Source: MGML01 sp034416335
Lineage (GTDB): Bacteria > Chloroflexota > Dehalococcoidia > Dehalococcoidales > UBA2162
Direction of reading: 5' to 3'
Length of the DNA stretch: 64,000 nucleotides
NCBI GenBank assembly: GCA_034416335.1
Contig: DAOULV010000010.1
Location: 62,001-126,000 of the forward strand
Part shown: in pieces, positions 34,611 through 44,308 of the stretch
How the letters are laid out: every line of letters starts with the position of its first letter
How positions within the stretch are numbered: position 1 is the stretch's first letter
The notes under the pieces: model-generated
Seen by the model: the letters and a program-made list of their open reading frames with translations, nothing else
Told to the model about the DNA's origin: nothing
Databases searched by the model: none
Translations under genes and position numbers: made by a program

Positions 34611-36200
34611 CTATTTCTTTACCGCAAGATTTATTATTTCGGATATATTTTTCACGTCCTCCAGATTCTGGGCTATCTCCACTATTTTCTCGGCGTCTTT
34701 TACGTCCACGAGTTTCGAGAATTTCACCTGGCTTAAAAATTTCTCTGACAGTTGTTCCTGCGACAGCGGTTTGTACGGTTCACCGAGTGCTCGCTTCACG
34801 TACTCGGAATATACCTGGCCGTCTTTCATCCTGACCTCAAGTTCGATTCCTTCGTCCTTATCAAGATCGCCGAGTTTGACCTTCTTTATAAGGTCCTGCA
34901 GTTTGGGATCTTTTATATTCTCGGCTATGAAATTATTGTTGTTGGAAGCCTTGAAATACAGTGTCCCGGCTACTGCGTAGTAGAAGCTCCATAGTGCGTT
35001 CATCGCCGGATATTCTCCCATGATGTAAGGTTTGGAGTAATGTATCGCTGCTGCTGCTTTGGTTAGGTGCAGGATTATTTCATCGATTTCATCCGGGTTC
35101 GGGTTATGTCTGTTTACTATTGCCAGAGCTGCTTCGGTTGGTGCGTTGGTCGGTCTGCCGCCCGGCCAGGGTTTATGCACCTGTTCCACGATGAATTTCT
35201 TGCCCAAATCATCCGTTACCCTTTCCGACCGGTTGCAGCTTTCAAGGCTGGGATAGAATCCACCCCTTTCGCTGAAAAGAGGTTCTTTGCCTCCCGGCCA
35301 GCCGGCTGCGGCAAGCTGCGCTGCATAAATTCCGTTCCTTGCTTCGATACCGTTACTCATCTTGGTGCCGACGTTTTCCTCATAACCGCCCCTGGCTATC
35401 TGTGCCTTGAAAAACGGGTCGTTTACTCCCAACCAACCGGGGTTTGCCTCCTGCGAAGCACCTGCACTCGAAGTTTCCTTTTTTGGAGTTGAGGTGGAAG
35501 CAGTCCGTTGCATCATCATCATCCCCATTCCACCGGCGCCACCGCCTCCGCCCACCATCATCGTCAGACCGAACGCATCTCTTAGCTGCTTCGGATTTAG
35601 TCCCAGGATTCTTCCGCTTACAGCAGTCGCCCCGAAGGTTGTGGAAGTCCCCCTGCTCGGTGGAGCCGGAGGCATATCGGGACTGGGTGCCTGTCCGGGC
35701 GGTGTCCTGTCATTGGCGATGTGCAGCCTTGCCGCCAGGTCGTCGCCGACGATTACGGACGTAATCAACTCTTTACCGCTGATCCCTTTAGTTTCACCGA
35801 GAGCTAGAGCTGTCGGTATAGTTGTCTCGCTGATATGATTGGCAAACCGCCTGATAGGTTTTCCGTCGACGTATATCGTTCCGGATTTCCCGTCTCCTTC
35901 TATTACGAGAGTCAGAGGTCCCCAGTCGAAGGAGCGACCGAATATTGCATTGACCATCGCCATGTCGTGCGAAGGCCCTCTGTATCCGTAACCGAGCATG
36001 GTTGATTCTTCTTTCCCGCCCCATCTGCCGACCACATCAGCCAGTTCTTTACTTCCATCACATTTCGCTCCTCCGATAATGCAGCCGATCATATCGAGGA
36101 TGCGTCTCTTGGTATTATCAATCGTTTCCTGCGGGATATTTTCATATTTTGTCTCGAGTATATTCTTTATAAGAGCGTCGGTAGCTTTACTTCCGTCCAT
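34611..36200 (-). CDS. MmgE/PrpD family protein with low-complexity insertion
   Basis: 529 residues, longer than the usual 450-480. The N-terminus has KRRILDMIGCIIGGAKC and the following helical part typical of 2-methylcitrate dehydratase/PrpD. At about 218-262 there is a Gly/Met-rich then Ser/Thr-rich insertion (GGGGGAGGMGMMMM and later STSTPKKETSSAG). The C-terminal domain has KPWPGGRPTNAPTEAALAI. Family members dehydrate tricarboxylates or act in itaconate pathways. AGAGGAGG precedes the start. Cotranscribed with the TPP enzyme. Confidence 0.85.
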   Translation of the reverse strand: MDGSKATDALIKNILETKYENIPQETIDNTKRRILDMIGCIIGGAKCDGSKELADVVGRWGGKEESTMLGYGYRGPSHDMAMVNAIFGRSFDWGPLTLVIEGDGKSGTIYVDGKPIRRFANHISETTIPTALALGETKGISGKELITSVIVGDDLAARLHIANDRTPPGQAPSPDMPPAPPSRGTSTTFGATAVSGRILGLNPKQLRDAFGLTMMVGGGGGAGGMGMMMMQRTASTSTPKKETSSAGASQEANPGWLGVNDPFFKAQIARGGYEENVGTKMSNGIEARNGIYAAQLAAAGWPGGKEPLFSERGGFYPSLESCNRSERVTDDLGKKFIVEQVHKPWPGGRPTNAPTEAALAIVNRHNPNPDEIDEIILHLTKAAAAIHYSKPYIMGEYPAMNALWSFYYAVAGTLYFKASNNNNFIAENIKDPKLQDLIKKVKLGDLDKDEGIELEVRMKDGQVYSEYVKRALGEPYKPLSQEQLSEKFLSQVKFSKLVDVKDAEKIVEIAQNLEDVKNISEIINLAVKK

Positions 36201-36331
36201 TTAACAGTATTCCTCCTCTGTATTTTAATTCTGTATGGTTGAATCAATGTTTACACACAATACTAGATTGACGGCTTACAGTCAATAATGTGTGTTATTA
36301 TTATTTAAATCCTTGACGGAGACACTGACAA

Positions 36332-37249
36332 TTGAATCCATATTCATATGAAAAGTCAGAATATCAGGCTGAAATACGTCTCAAAAAAGAGACGCGGGAT
36401 TATTATCAATACGAAGTCAGGTTACAAAATACACTTGACATAGCTTTCCCCGAAAACGCCGTAATACCGGGTGACTATTATCTTCCGAAATCCGGTGGGA
36501 AACATCCCTTAATGATACTCACTCACGGAATGGGCGATTACTCGGTAATACCCTGTAAATTACTTGCCAGGAAATTTGTCAGGCAGGGTGTAGCCTGTTT
36601 CGTTCCTTACCTTTCCATCCATTCCAAACGCCTTCCGAAAGAGTACAAAACCAGCATGCCCTACCTGACTTCTAGACAGTGGTTTGAAGTCTATCGCGTA
36701 TCTGTCGTCGATATCCGTCATATTATAGACTGGGCATCAGACAGAAGTGAGATAGACGAAGACAAAATCTACGTCTTGGGTATAAGTTTCGGCGGATTTG
36801 TCTCTGCGATTACAATGGGAGTGGAAAATCGGATAAATGCCGGAATATTAATCGTCACCGGCGGCAATGCCAACAAGATATCCTGGTTAAGCAAGAGCAG
36901 CCAGTACCGCAAAAAATACCCCCGCACCGAAGCCGAACATAATGCCGTTCTGGAGAAGTACGAAAGATATCTCGAAGAGGTGAAAAAATACGGATTTGAA
37001 AACGTCGATTCGGAAGATGTCAGTTTTTACTCCGATCCCCTTACTTTCGCAGATAATCTTCGTAATAAACCTGTCCTTATGATTAATGCCAAGAAAGATA
37101 AATACCTTCACAAAGAAACGGTAACCGAACTCTGGGACGCGATCGGCAGACCTCGAATTTTATGGATTCCCTCTGGCCATGTAACGCTGTGGTTATGGTA
37201 TTCTTCAATCTACAGGACTATTTCAGAATTTCTTGGTTCGCTTGAATAG
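36332..37249 (+). CDS. Alpha/beta hydrolase (dienelactone hydrolase-like)
   Basis: 305 residues from a TTG at 36332 with GGAGA upstream; no ATG in frame gives a better start. The nucleophile elbow is GISFGGFVSAI (Ser about 151), the acid is in MINAKKDKYLH, and the catalytic His is in PSGHVTLW. A HGMGDY oxyanion loop is present. Cytosolic esterase or lactonase activity is likely; the substrate is unknown. The gene stands alone between a divergent MmgE gene and the TIM-barrel gene. Confidence 0.85.
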   Translation: MNPYSYEKSEYQAEIRLKKETRDYYQYEVRLQNTLDIAFPENAVIPGDYYLPKSGGKHPLMILTHGMGDYSVIPCKLLARKFVRQGVACFVPYLSIHSKRLPKEYKTSMPYLTSRQWFEVYRVSVVDIRHIIDWASDRSEIDEDKIYVLGISFGGFVSAITMGVENRINAGILIVTGGNANKISWLSKSSQYRKKYPRTEAEHNAVLEKYERYLEEVKKYGFENVDSEDVSFYSDPLTFADNLRNKPVLMINAKKDKYLHKETVTELWDAIGRPRILWIPSGHVTLWLWYSSIYRTISEFLGSLE

Positions 37250-37375
37250 ACCCCCTGATTTCCAAATTTAAACATTTCTTTTTTACGGTATTGTCAGCAC
37301 CTTTCGGATTGTGTATAATGATTGCTGATAGTTACTATAAACGGTACTTATCGCTCAGTCTGAAAAGGTGAACTT

Positions 37376-38209
37376 TTGGAATCTGACATGCTGCCCGTAA
37401 AAGGACGAATCAACTTTGACGAGCCATCCGAATCGACGATGAATGATGGTGGCAGCCGGTATCTTACCATAGCTCTTTCCGTTAAAGCTTCCGGATACCC
37501 TGATAGATTCAAATGGGCTGATGAAAACGGATTCGCTCTTGAATATACACCCGATCCGCTTTCACCGGAACTGATATCGGAACAGGTTAAGCCGTTTGTG
37601 GGAAAAGGGATTCCGGTACGCTTTCATACCAGGTTCTTTGGTTACGAACTCGGCAACGGAGATTACGACAAAGCCGCTGAGGCGCTTAAAGTCCATATGA
37701 GTACAATCGAAGCTATGGCGGGAATCGGAGAGCCTGTAATAACCGTTCATCTTAATCTCTCCCAGAGCATTCCCTTTAACAGCCGGACCGCAGTTGCTAA
37801 CCTCAAAGAATTAACAATGTATGCAAAAGAGAAAGATATTACGGTCTGCCTTGAAAACCTGAAAAAAGGTCCGACGAGCGATCCCGATAATATTGTCGCC
37901 TGGGCTGAAGAAGCCGGTTCGATGATTACCATGGATATGGGGCATGCAGTTTCATCGGAGTATGTAAGATCTGGAAAAGGTACCGTACTCGAGATTATAG
38001 ATAAATTCAGGTCAAGGCTCAGGGAAATTCATATGTATGCTCGTGAAGAAGACAGGCATCATCCTTTTGAAGATATTTCGGGTATGGAAAACATTATCGA
38101 TACCCTCCTTGAAACCGAATGCAGGTGGTGGACGATCGAACTCGACGATGTGCGAGAAGCTTTCGATACACGAAAACTTCTACTGGATTATATCAACGAT
38201 AAAAAATAA
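37376..38209 (+). CDS. TIM-barrel sugar isomerase/AP-endonuclease-fold protein
   Basis: 277 residues from a TTG at 37376, which has AAGGTG 5 nt upstream; the in-frame ATG at 37388 is too far from it. Metal-ligand-like residues appear in VCLENLKKGP (Glu), SMITMDMGHAVS (Asp/His), LREIHMYARE (His) and WWTIELDD (Glu). Belongs to the xylose-isomerase-like barrel family. Its stop is 13 bp from the lipoprotein start, so it may be part of the ABC-transporter operon, hinting that the transported ligand could be organic. Confidence 0.8.
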   Translation: MESDMLPVKGRINFDEPSESTMNDGGSRYLTIALSVKASGYPDRFKWADENGFALEYTPDPLSPELISEQVKPFVGKGIPVRFHTRFFGYELGNGDYDKAAEALKVHMSTIEAMAGIGEPVITVHLNLSQSIPFNSRTAVANLKELTMYAKEKDITVCLENLKKGPTSDPDNIVAWAEEAGSMITMDMGHAVSSEYVRSGKGTVLEIIDKFRSRLREIHMYAREEDRHHPFEDISGMENIIDTLLETECRWWTIELDDVREAFDTRKLLLDYINDKK

Positions 38210-38222
38210 GAAAGGATATGGT

Positions 38223-39281
38223 ATGAAAAATAAACTGAAATTTCTTCCGGTGCTCCTTTCCATGGCGGTGATTGTCTCCCTGCTACCGTTTGCCGCCTGC
38301 AGCAGTTCCGAAAAGGAAACGGAACAAACTGCAGCAGAAGAAACGACGAAACAGGAAGAAAAAGTACTCAGCATGTACGTTGCTTACGGCAATCCCGATA
38401 TCATTGCCGCGGAATTTGAAAAAGCAACCGGTATAAAGGTCGAACTGCTTACGATGTCCTCCGGTGAAGTACTTACCCGTCTCCAGGCCGAAAAGGAAAA
38501 CCCCCAAACAGATATCTGGTTCGGCGGTGGCTCCGATGCCTTTATACAGGCAAAGGAAGAAGGGCTGATACAGCCTTATATTTCCCCTGATGCCGGTAAA
38601 GTCGATGCGGCTTTTAAAGACGCCGATGGTTACTGGACGGGTCTGTCACTGGTAATTGTCGGTTTCCTGGCAAATCCTGACCGTGCAGCCGATAAAGGAG
38701 TGAAAATCCCCGAATCATGGGTTGACCTTGCTGATCCATCATTAAAAGATGAACTGATGGCGTCCAATCCGAACACTTCCGGTACTGCTTATACCACCGT
38801 ATCCGGAATACTCCAGGTATTCGGTGAGGAAGAAGGATGGGAATTTCTCGATAAGATGTATGCCAATATACCGTTCCTCGAGAAAAGCGGTTCGGCTCCG
38901 GGCAAGCTGGCTATGGCGGGAGAATTCAGCGTCGGTATCGTACCCGACCCCCATAACCTGCCTCTGAATAATCCCGAAGCTTCTCTGCAGTCGATATTCC
39001 CTTCCGATGGAGTACTTGCATGGCCGTCGCCTGTGGCTATTATCAGCGGTGCAAAACATCCCGAAAATGCAAAAAAGTTTGTTGACTGGTGTCTTTCCGA
39101 CGAAGGGCAGGCCGTCCTTATGGAGGCAAGCCCCCGTGTCCCGACAACCGATGTGGAAACCATCGAGGGTGTCCCGCGTCTTTCGGACCTGAACCTTATT
39201 GCTTACGACATTATTTACTGGGGTAATGAACGTGATAGAGTAATAGAGGAGTTCAATAACCGTTATCCCCAGTACCAGTAA
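38223..39281 (+). CDS. ABC transporter substrate-binding lipoprotein (FbpA-type)
   Basis: 352 residues from the ATG at 38223 (AAAGGA upstream); a longer reading from 38037 has no support. A signal peptide ends in the lipobox LPFAAC with Cys at about residue 24, followed by a Ser/Glu-rich tether. The binding domain (MYVAYGNPDIIAAEFEKATG, DIWFGGGSDAF) is that of ferric-iron and related oxyanion/polyamine family-1 binding proteins. Iron(III) is the usual ligand, but phosphonates and other solutes are known in this family. It is followed by permease and ATPase genes. Confidence 0.9.
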   Translation: MKNKLKFLPVLLSMAVIVSLLPFAACSSSEKETEQTAAEETTKQEEKVLSMYVAYGNPDIIAAEFEKATGIKVELLTMSSGEVLTRLQAEKENPQTDIWFGGGSDAFIQAKEEGLIQPYISPDAGKVDAAFKDADGYWTGLSLVIVGFLANPDRAADKGVKIPESWVDLADPSLKDELMASNPNTSGTAYTTVSGILQVFGEEEGWEFLDKMYANIPFLEKSGSAPGKLAMAGEFSVGIVPDPHNLPLNNPEASLQSIFPSDGVLAWPSPVAIISGAKHPENAKKFVDWCLSDEGQAVLMEASPRVPTTDVETIEGVPRLSDLNLIAYDIIYWGNERDRVIEEFNNRYPQYQ

Positions 39282-39304
39282 ACAGTAAACCGGACTCGTA
39301 CCAA

Positions 39305-39347
39305 TACGGCAGTCGGTGCATTATACCGCTGTATCCGGCTGCCGGTA
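39305..39347 (+). terminator. Intercistronic hairpin after the binding-protein gene
   Basis: TACGGCAG (39305-39312) pairs with CTGCCGgTA (39339-39347) and an inner CGGT/ACCG stem (39314-39317, 39325-39328) sits within. There is no T-run, so it probably attenuates or stabilises the upstream message, a common way to make more binding protein than permease. Confidence 0.5.
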
Positions 39348-39365
39348 ATCATATTCGGGATAAAT

Positions 39366-41015
39366 ATGCGAACAAAAAAATATATACTGCCTGCCGTATT
39401 TCTGGTATTGCTGGGGATATTCATCGTTTACCCTACTGTCAGTGTATTACAGAAAAGCTTTGTGGCGGACGGTTCTTTCAGTCTGGATAACTATGTTGAA
39501 GTCTTTACGAAGCCACACCTGTACGGCACTATCGGCAGCAGCGCCCTCGTTGCACTTGGAGCCGCTCTGTTGTCCACGACACTCGGACTGATAATAGCCG
39601 TTGTGGTTTTCAAAACCACTGCACCCTTTCGTAAATTATTCGCAGTATCGGCAGTATTACCGATAATTATTCCGGGATTCGTTACTACGATTGCTTATAT
39701 TTTTCTTTTCGGTAGAAACGGCGTAATAAGCTATCAACTCATGGGTATAGAATGGGATGTCTATAGCTGGAAAAGTGTCCTGATACTGCAGAGTCTTGAC
39801 CTTACTACAACAGCGTTTCTCCTCATTTCGGCGACGATGGTTACACTGGACAGCCGGCTGGAGGACGCTGCCAGAAGTCTCGGCACCAACGAATGGGAGG
39901 TACTGCGTGGTGTAACGATCCCGCTGCTCCGTCCGGGCATTATCGCGGCTTTTCTGTTAACGTTTATGCGCTCGACAGCGGATTTCGGTACGCCGATGAT
40001 TGTCGGCGGTGATTTCGATACCCTTGCTTCGGCTTCCTATACCCAGCTTATAGGTACTTATAATATGGAAATGGCGGCGACACTCAACATGATCCTCCTT
40101 ATCATCAGTGTGGTTGCGTTTTGGCTTTACACGAAAGGACAGGCCCGTACTAGGGACGTACGCCAACAGGCGGAAGGTGACTGGGGAAAGGAACTTAAAC
40201 TGAGTAAACCGCTGAAGAGTATTCTGTGGACGGTGTCCGGTATCTTTTCTCTGGTGGTGGTAATGATGCTCGTGTCAGTGTTTCTTGCCGCTTTTACCAG
40301 ACATATCGGCGGCGATTACGGCCTTACCTGGCAGCATTTTCAGATATTACCGCAACGGGGGTGGAACAGTACGATTAACACCCTGGTGTTTGCCGCTGCA
40401 ACGATGGTTACAGTAAGTTTTCTCGGCATACTTATCGCCTATCTCGTCACGAGAGTAGAATTTCGGGGAAAGAGACTGCTTGACTGGCTGACAACACTTC
40501 CCTTTGCTATACCGGGTACGTTTATGGGAGTGGGTTTCGCCATTGCTTTCAACCGGTCGCCTATTCTACTAGCCGGTACGTGGGCGATAGTCATTGCCTG
40601 TACCATAATCAGAGAACTCCCGCTGGGACTACGTGCCGGCGTAAGCGTACTTTCACAGCAGGACCCTGCTGTAGAAGACGCCGCTTCGACTCTCGGTGCA
40701 TCTAAAATTACTGCCTTCTTTAATATCATAATGCCCATGTCGCGTTCGGCATTGATGGTTACCGCTGCCTGGGCATTTATCGCAACCGTTCAAACACTCG
40801 GAGCAATTATCTTTATCATTACGCCCGGTACCAAGCTCCTTTCCGTTGACGTATTCGAAGCGGTTGTCCGCAACGACTGGGGCGATGCTGCGGCTTTTTC
40901 GGTAGTAATGCTGCTCCTTGCGGCCTTCGGTGCAGTGACAATATATTTAGTCAGCAGAAGGCAGGCTACTCAGTTATGGTTTCGAAGAATAATATCAGGG
41001 CAGGGACAGGTATGA
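39366..41015 (+). CDS. ABC transporter permease, two fused domains (FbpB-type)
   Basis: 549 residues with about twelve membrane segments in two halves. Each half has an EAA-type loop that meets the ATPase: DAARSLGTNEWEVLRGVTIP (about 158-177) and DAASTLGASKITAFFNIIMP (about 437-456). This fused layout is typical of FbpB iron permeases. The stop overlaps the ATPase start (ATGA), so translation is coupled. Confidence 0.94.
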   Translation: MRTKKYILPAVFLVLLGIFIVYPTVSVLQKSFVADGSFSLDNYVEVFTKPHLYGTIGSSALVALGAALLSTTLGLIIAVVVFKTTAPFRKLFAVSAVLPIIIPGFVTTIAYIFLFGRNGVISYQLMGIEWDVYSWKSVLILQSLDLTTTAFLLISATMVTLDSRLEDAARSLGTNEWEVLRGVTIPLLRPGIIAAFLLTFMRSTADFGTPMIVGGDFDTLASASYTQLIGTYNMEMAATLNMILLIISVVAFWLYTKGQARTRDVRQQAEGDWGKELKLSKPLKSILWTVSGIFSLVVVMMLVSVFLAAFTRHIGGDYGLTWQHFQILPQRGWNSTINTLVFAAATMVTVSFLGILIAYLVTRVEFRGKRLLDWLTTLPFAIPGTFMGVGFAIAFNRSPILLAGTWAIVIACTIIRELPLGLRAGVSVLSQQDPAVEDAASTLGASKITAFFNIIMPMSRSALMVTAAWAFIATVQTLGAIIFIITPGTKLLSVDVFEAVVRNDWGDAAAFSVVMLLLAAFGAVTIYLVSRRQATQLWFRRIISGQGQV

Positions 41016-42064
41016 TAGACCTTGAAATAAATAATATTCATAAGAGCTTTAACAGTCTCGAGGTTCTTAAAAACCTTTCACTTGAAATATGTAAAGGTGA
41101 ATTGTGCTGTCTTCTCGGTTCTTCCGGCTGCGGTAAGACTACCCTTCTGAAGATAATTAACGGTTTACTTGAACCGGACAGTGGTAATATTATCCTTTCC
41201 GGTGATGATATTACCGGGTTGCCCTGCCAGAAACGAGACCTCGGCATGGTATTTCAGAACTACGCCCTTTTCCCCCACATGAATGTATTCGATAACGTCG
41301 CTTACGGTCTGCGGCGAAGACATATCTCCAGGGAAGATATTAATACCAGAGTCAATAATACGCTTTCACTGGTAAGACTGAACGGATATGAATACAGGCG
41401 TATTCACGAATTATCAGGCGGACAGCAGCAGAGAGTCGCCCTGGCACGGGCGCTTGTTATCGAACCGCGTGTACTCCTCCTTGACGAACCTCTTTCCAAC
41501 CTTGACGCCAGGCTTCGTGCCGATATGCGTGTCGAGATTAAGCGTATCCAGAGTAAGTTGGGAATTACTACGGTATACGTGACTCACGATCAGGAAGAAG
41601 CAATGAGTATTGCAGACCGCATCGTGGTAATGAATGACGGCGTTATCGAGCAGATCGGTACACCCCGGGATATTTATGAAAATCCTGCTACTGCATTCGT
41701 TGCGTCATTCGTCGGAAACAGTAATTTCATTCCCGGCGAAATAGCCGGCAGCGAACTACGGATGCTGGGCTATAAATATACTATTCCGGAAAACAGTGAG
41801 ATTGTGCCCGGTAGAATAACCTGTGCCGTTCGACCGGAGAGGATCACTCTGCTTCCTGAAAACAGTTCCGGTATCAATGGGATAATAACAGGTGTATCTT
41901 ATTTCGGCTCCAGCATAAGGTACGATGTGACAGTCGATTATGGTGCGGCGCAGCAGGAGATTATCGTCCAGGTTCCGGTTTCAACGAAGCTGTATAACAC
42001 TGGTGATAAGGTGGTTATCGCCGTTGAGTATAACGACATCCGTTTTTATAAACAGGCGGATTGA
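41012..42064 (+). CDS. ABC transporter ATP-binding protein (FbpC/PotA-type)
   Basis: 350 residues from the ATG at 41012, which overlaps the permease stop; a longer reading from 40976 lies within the permease. Walker A is GSSGCGKTT (about 36-44), signature LSGGQQQRVALARAL, Walker B VLLLDEPLSNLD, and switch VTHDQEEAMSIAD. A C-terminal TOBE-like region (GRITCAVRPERITLLP) follows. It energises uptake with the binding protein and permease before it. Specificity for iron is inferred from family layout. Confidence 0.95.
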   Translation: MIDLEINNIHKSFNSLEVLKNLSLEICKGELCCLLGSSGCGKTTLLKIINGLLEPDSGNIILSGDDITGLPCQKRDLGMVFQNYALFPHMNVFDNVAYGLRRRHISREDINTRVNNTLSLVRLNGYEYRRIHELSGGQQQRVALARALVIEPRVLLLDEPLSNLDARLRADMRVEIKRIQSKLGITTVYVTHDQEEAMSIADRIVVMNDGVIEQIGTPRDIYENPATAFVASFVGNSNFIPGEIAGSELRMLGYKYTIPENSEIVPGRITCAVRPERITLLPENSSGINGIITGVSYFGSSIRYDVTVDYGAAQQEIIVQVPVSTKLYNTGDKVVIAVEYNDIRFYKQAD

Positions 42065-42068
42065 ACCG

Positions 42069-42701
42069 CTAATCTTCTTTGAATGACAGCCTGAAAAGCC
42101 ATATCGATACGATTTCAATCCATATAAGTATCACCGAATAGAACAACCGCTGCATGAGTCCTGAAGCCGGTATATAAGACTGGATTGCGAACACTACGGA
42201 CAGGATGAGTCCGACAAACGATGCGATAACTGTGAACCAGGTAAAACCGAACCATGACTTCCTGTTATACACACTCCCGGCAAAAGCCCACATACCGATA
42301 AGAAACGAAACGCAGGAAACTATAATGACGGCATTATGTGTGATACCTTCCGGATTCAGAGGGGTGCCTTCACCTCCTGGAATATCCTGGTAAAAGCCAG
42401 CCAGTACCATACACATCCCGTATATCATAATAGCAATCCAGGCGAGATGAGCCTTGAAACCATGCCTTAAATGAATATATAACGCGTATGAGAAACCTAT
42501 AACGAGGACTCCGTATGCGATGAATGCTGCGTTCATCAGTCCCGGATGTTCGCTTCCCTGTTCACTCAGCTTGCTTATCGTATCGTGAATATGGCTGTAT
42601 CCCGGTGTATTAGCCGCAGCGATAAAAATCAGAGATATCATCAGGATTGGAGCGATGATCCCACCGAATGCAAGAATTCGTGTAATTGTGTGTCTTTTCA
42701 T
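42069..42701 (-). CDS. DUF998 membrane protein
   Basis: 210 residues with six predicted membrane helices (first about 10-30, last about 185-205). The pattern SHIHDTISKLSEQG after helix 1 and FYQDIPGG in the middle loop are typical for DUF998. The function of the family is unknown. It converges with the ATPase gene (4-bp gap) and is not obviously linked to the Hdr operon, which starts on its other side. Confidence 0.85.
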   Translation of the reverse strand: MKRHTITRILAFGGIIAPILMISLIFIAAANTPGYSHIHDTISKLSEQGSEHPGLMNAAFIAYGVLVIGFSYALYIHLRHGFKAHLAWIAIMIYGMCMVLAGFYQDIPGGEGTPLNPEGITHNAVIIVSCVSFLIGMWAFAGSVYNRKSWFGFTWFTVIASFVGLILSVVFAIQSYIPASGLMQRLFYSVILIWIEIVSIWLFRLSFKED

Positions 42702-42883
42702 TAAAGATGAAGTATCCTTTATAAGATACTATCAGAATTTGTACATATTTTATACTTATTTAGCAGTTTCTCGTAACTGGTACCGGATAGTTACTCCGTT
42801 TGGTATATGAGACGTATACAAGATGCGGGAAACATACATGGTTGTAACGCTACATAAGATAAAGGTTAAATAATCAGGATTCC

Positions 42884-43747
42884 CTAGATGAGGTTGTGTG
42901 ATTTCAGCAGCTTGACCGGCGAAACAATATGTTTCTTCCACCATTTGTTTGAACCGGGAAGATCCATCGCCAGCCCCATCAACTCCGTGAAATAAAATAC
43001 GGGCAATGGATTACTCGATAGTTTCTGCCTGCCGTCTACATTCATATTGCATAGCGGACAGGCTGCGACCAGCGCTTCCGCCCCGACATCTCTTGCCATC
43101 TTTATAAGGTCTTCCACCAGTCCGATAACAATCTCTCTCTTCGTCAGTGCCAGGCTTCCACCGCAGCAGTCCACTTTCCCCGACCAGTCTCTCACATCGG
43201 CTCCGAGTACTGAAAGCAGGTTATCCATAGACTGTGGATTTTCCGGATCATCGAAGGCCACGACCTTAGGCGGTCTTATCAGGAAACATCCGTAATAAGA
43301 TACAAGTTTCAGGTCGGTCAAAGGTTTTACCACCTTCTCTCTTATCGCATCCAGACCGACATCGTTAACCATTATGTCGAGTAGATGGCGTACGTCGTAC
43401 TTGCCTTCATAAGGCATATCGATTGCATCGACCATTCTGGCTTTTGTCTCGGCATCTTCAAGTACTGCGTGACGTGTGTGCTTGAGACGTACGTAGCAAG
43501 CCGGGCAGGCTGCTGCAATATCCAGTCCCTGTTTTTCTGCCAGGGCAAGGTTCCTGCCCACTATAGCGTGATTCAGTGCCGTATTGGTGCTGTGACCCGA
43601 TGAAGCTCCGCAGCAATTCCAGTCTTCCAGTTCTTCCAGTTCTATACCTAATTCCCTGGACACCGCCTTTGCCGAAAGATCGAATTCTTTCGCTAACTGC
43701 GATTCCAGACTGCAGCCTGGATAGTATGCGTACTTTACCGTATCCAT
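42884..43747 (-). CDS. hdrB: Heterodisulfide-reductase subunit B-like (CCG domains)
   Basis: 287 residues with two CCG-type cysteine motifs: YYPGCSLES and WNCCGASSGHSTN near the N-terminus (with CPACYVRLKHT following), and YYGCFLIRPPKVVAFDD, WSGKVDCCGGSLALT and AACPLCNMNVDGRQ in the second half. In HdrB these hold non-cubane [4Fe-4S] clusters that reduce a disulfide. Its start is 2 bp from the HdrC stop. It is the last gene of the minus-strand operon running from 52061. Confidence 0.92.
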   Translation of the reverse strand: MDTVKYAYYPGCSLESQLAKEFDLSAKAVSRELGIELEELEDWNCCGASSGHSTNTALNHAIVGRNLALAEKQGLDIAAACPACYVRLKHTRHAVLEDAETKARMVDAIDMPYEGKYDVRHLLDIMVNDVGLDAIREKVVKPLTDLKLVSYYGCFLIRPPKVVAFDDPENPQSMDNLLSVLGADVRDWSGKVDCCGGSLALTKREIVIGLVEDLIKMARDVGAEALVAACPLCNMNVDGRQKLSSNPLPVFYFTELMGLAMDLPGSNKWWKKHIVSPVKLLKSHNLI

Positions 43748-43749
43748 GT

Positions 43750-44307
43750 TTATTCCAATCTCGTCTTATCGTATATTTTCTTTATTTGCTTTAATCCTTT
43801 TATCCTTGAGGGAATAAAAGGCAGCTTGTTTCTTAAAATCATTTTTATGCCGAGACCAAGGTCGCCGAAATCAAGCGTCTTCAATATCAGGTAGGCTATC
43901 AGCCCGAGTTCATACTGTTTGCCGAATATTTTTATGGGATACAGGAAAGCCTTGTGAAACTGCTGAATCTTCCTGCCCTTCCCGGCGACGTTCTCTTTCA
44001 GTGCGGTCTCTCTAAGCGTATCCATTACCCTCAGGATATCTATCTCGTTAGGGCACCTGGCAACACAGGTCTCACAGCCGAGACAGACCCAGATAGCTTC
44101 ACTGGTTAGAACCTGCTGTTTCAGACCGAACTGCACCATCCTGATTATCTGGTCGGGATGAAAGTCCATATATTTCGACACGGGACATCCCAGACTACAG
44201 GTGAAGCACTGGTAACAGCGGTCGAGCGGCTCCTTACTGGCATCTCTTATCTGCTGTGCAAAACCTGCATCGACGGGTTGAGTTCCGTTCCGGTCGGCAA
44301 TTTTTAT
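43750..44307 (-). CDS. hdrC: Heterodisulfide-reductase subunit C-like, AUA start proposed
   Basis: 185 residues if it starts at AUA (44305-44307). The first standard start, a GTG at 44181, would remove the first [4Fe-4S] motif CYQCFTCSLGCP, encoded just upstream. Between the preceding in-frame TAG and that motif there is no ATG, GTG or TTG. From AUA there are exactly 30 residues before CYQC, the same as in the paralogue at 58406, which starts with a normal GTG. The second cluster is CLGCETCVARCPNE. The AUA lies 1 nt after the stop of the FrhB-like gene, so coupling by re-initiation is likely; an AGGAGG lies 15 nt upstream. HdrC carries electrons from HdrA to HdrB. Confidence 0.85.
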   Translation of the reverse strand: MKIADRNGTQPVDAGFAQQIRDASKEPLDRCYQCFTCSLGCPVSKYMDFHPDQIIRMVQFGLKQQVLTSEAIWVCLGCETCVARCPNEIDILRVMDTLRETALKENVAGKGRKIQQFHKAFLYPIKIFGKQYELGLIAYLILKTLDFGDLGLGIKMILRNKLPFIPSRIKGLKQIKKIYDKTRLE

Positions 44308-44308
44308 A

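Noticed and set aside
38037..38222. Longer start for the substrate-binding lipoprotein
   Set aside because: The upstream part overlaps the TIM-barrel gene; the signal peptide and AAAGGA support the ATG at 38223.
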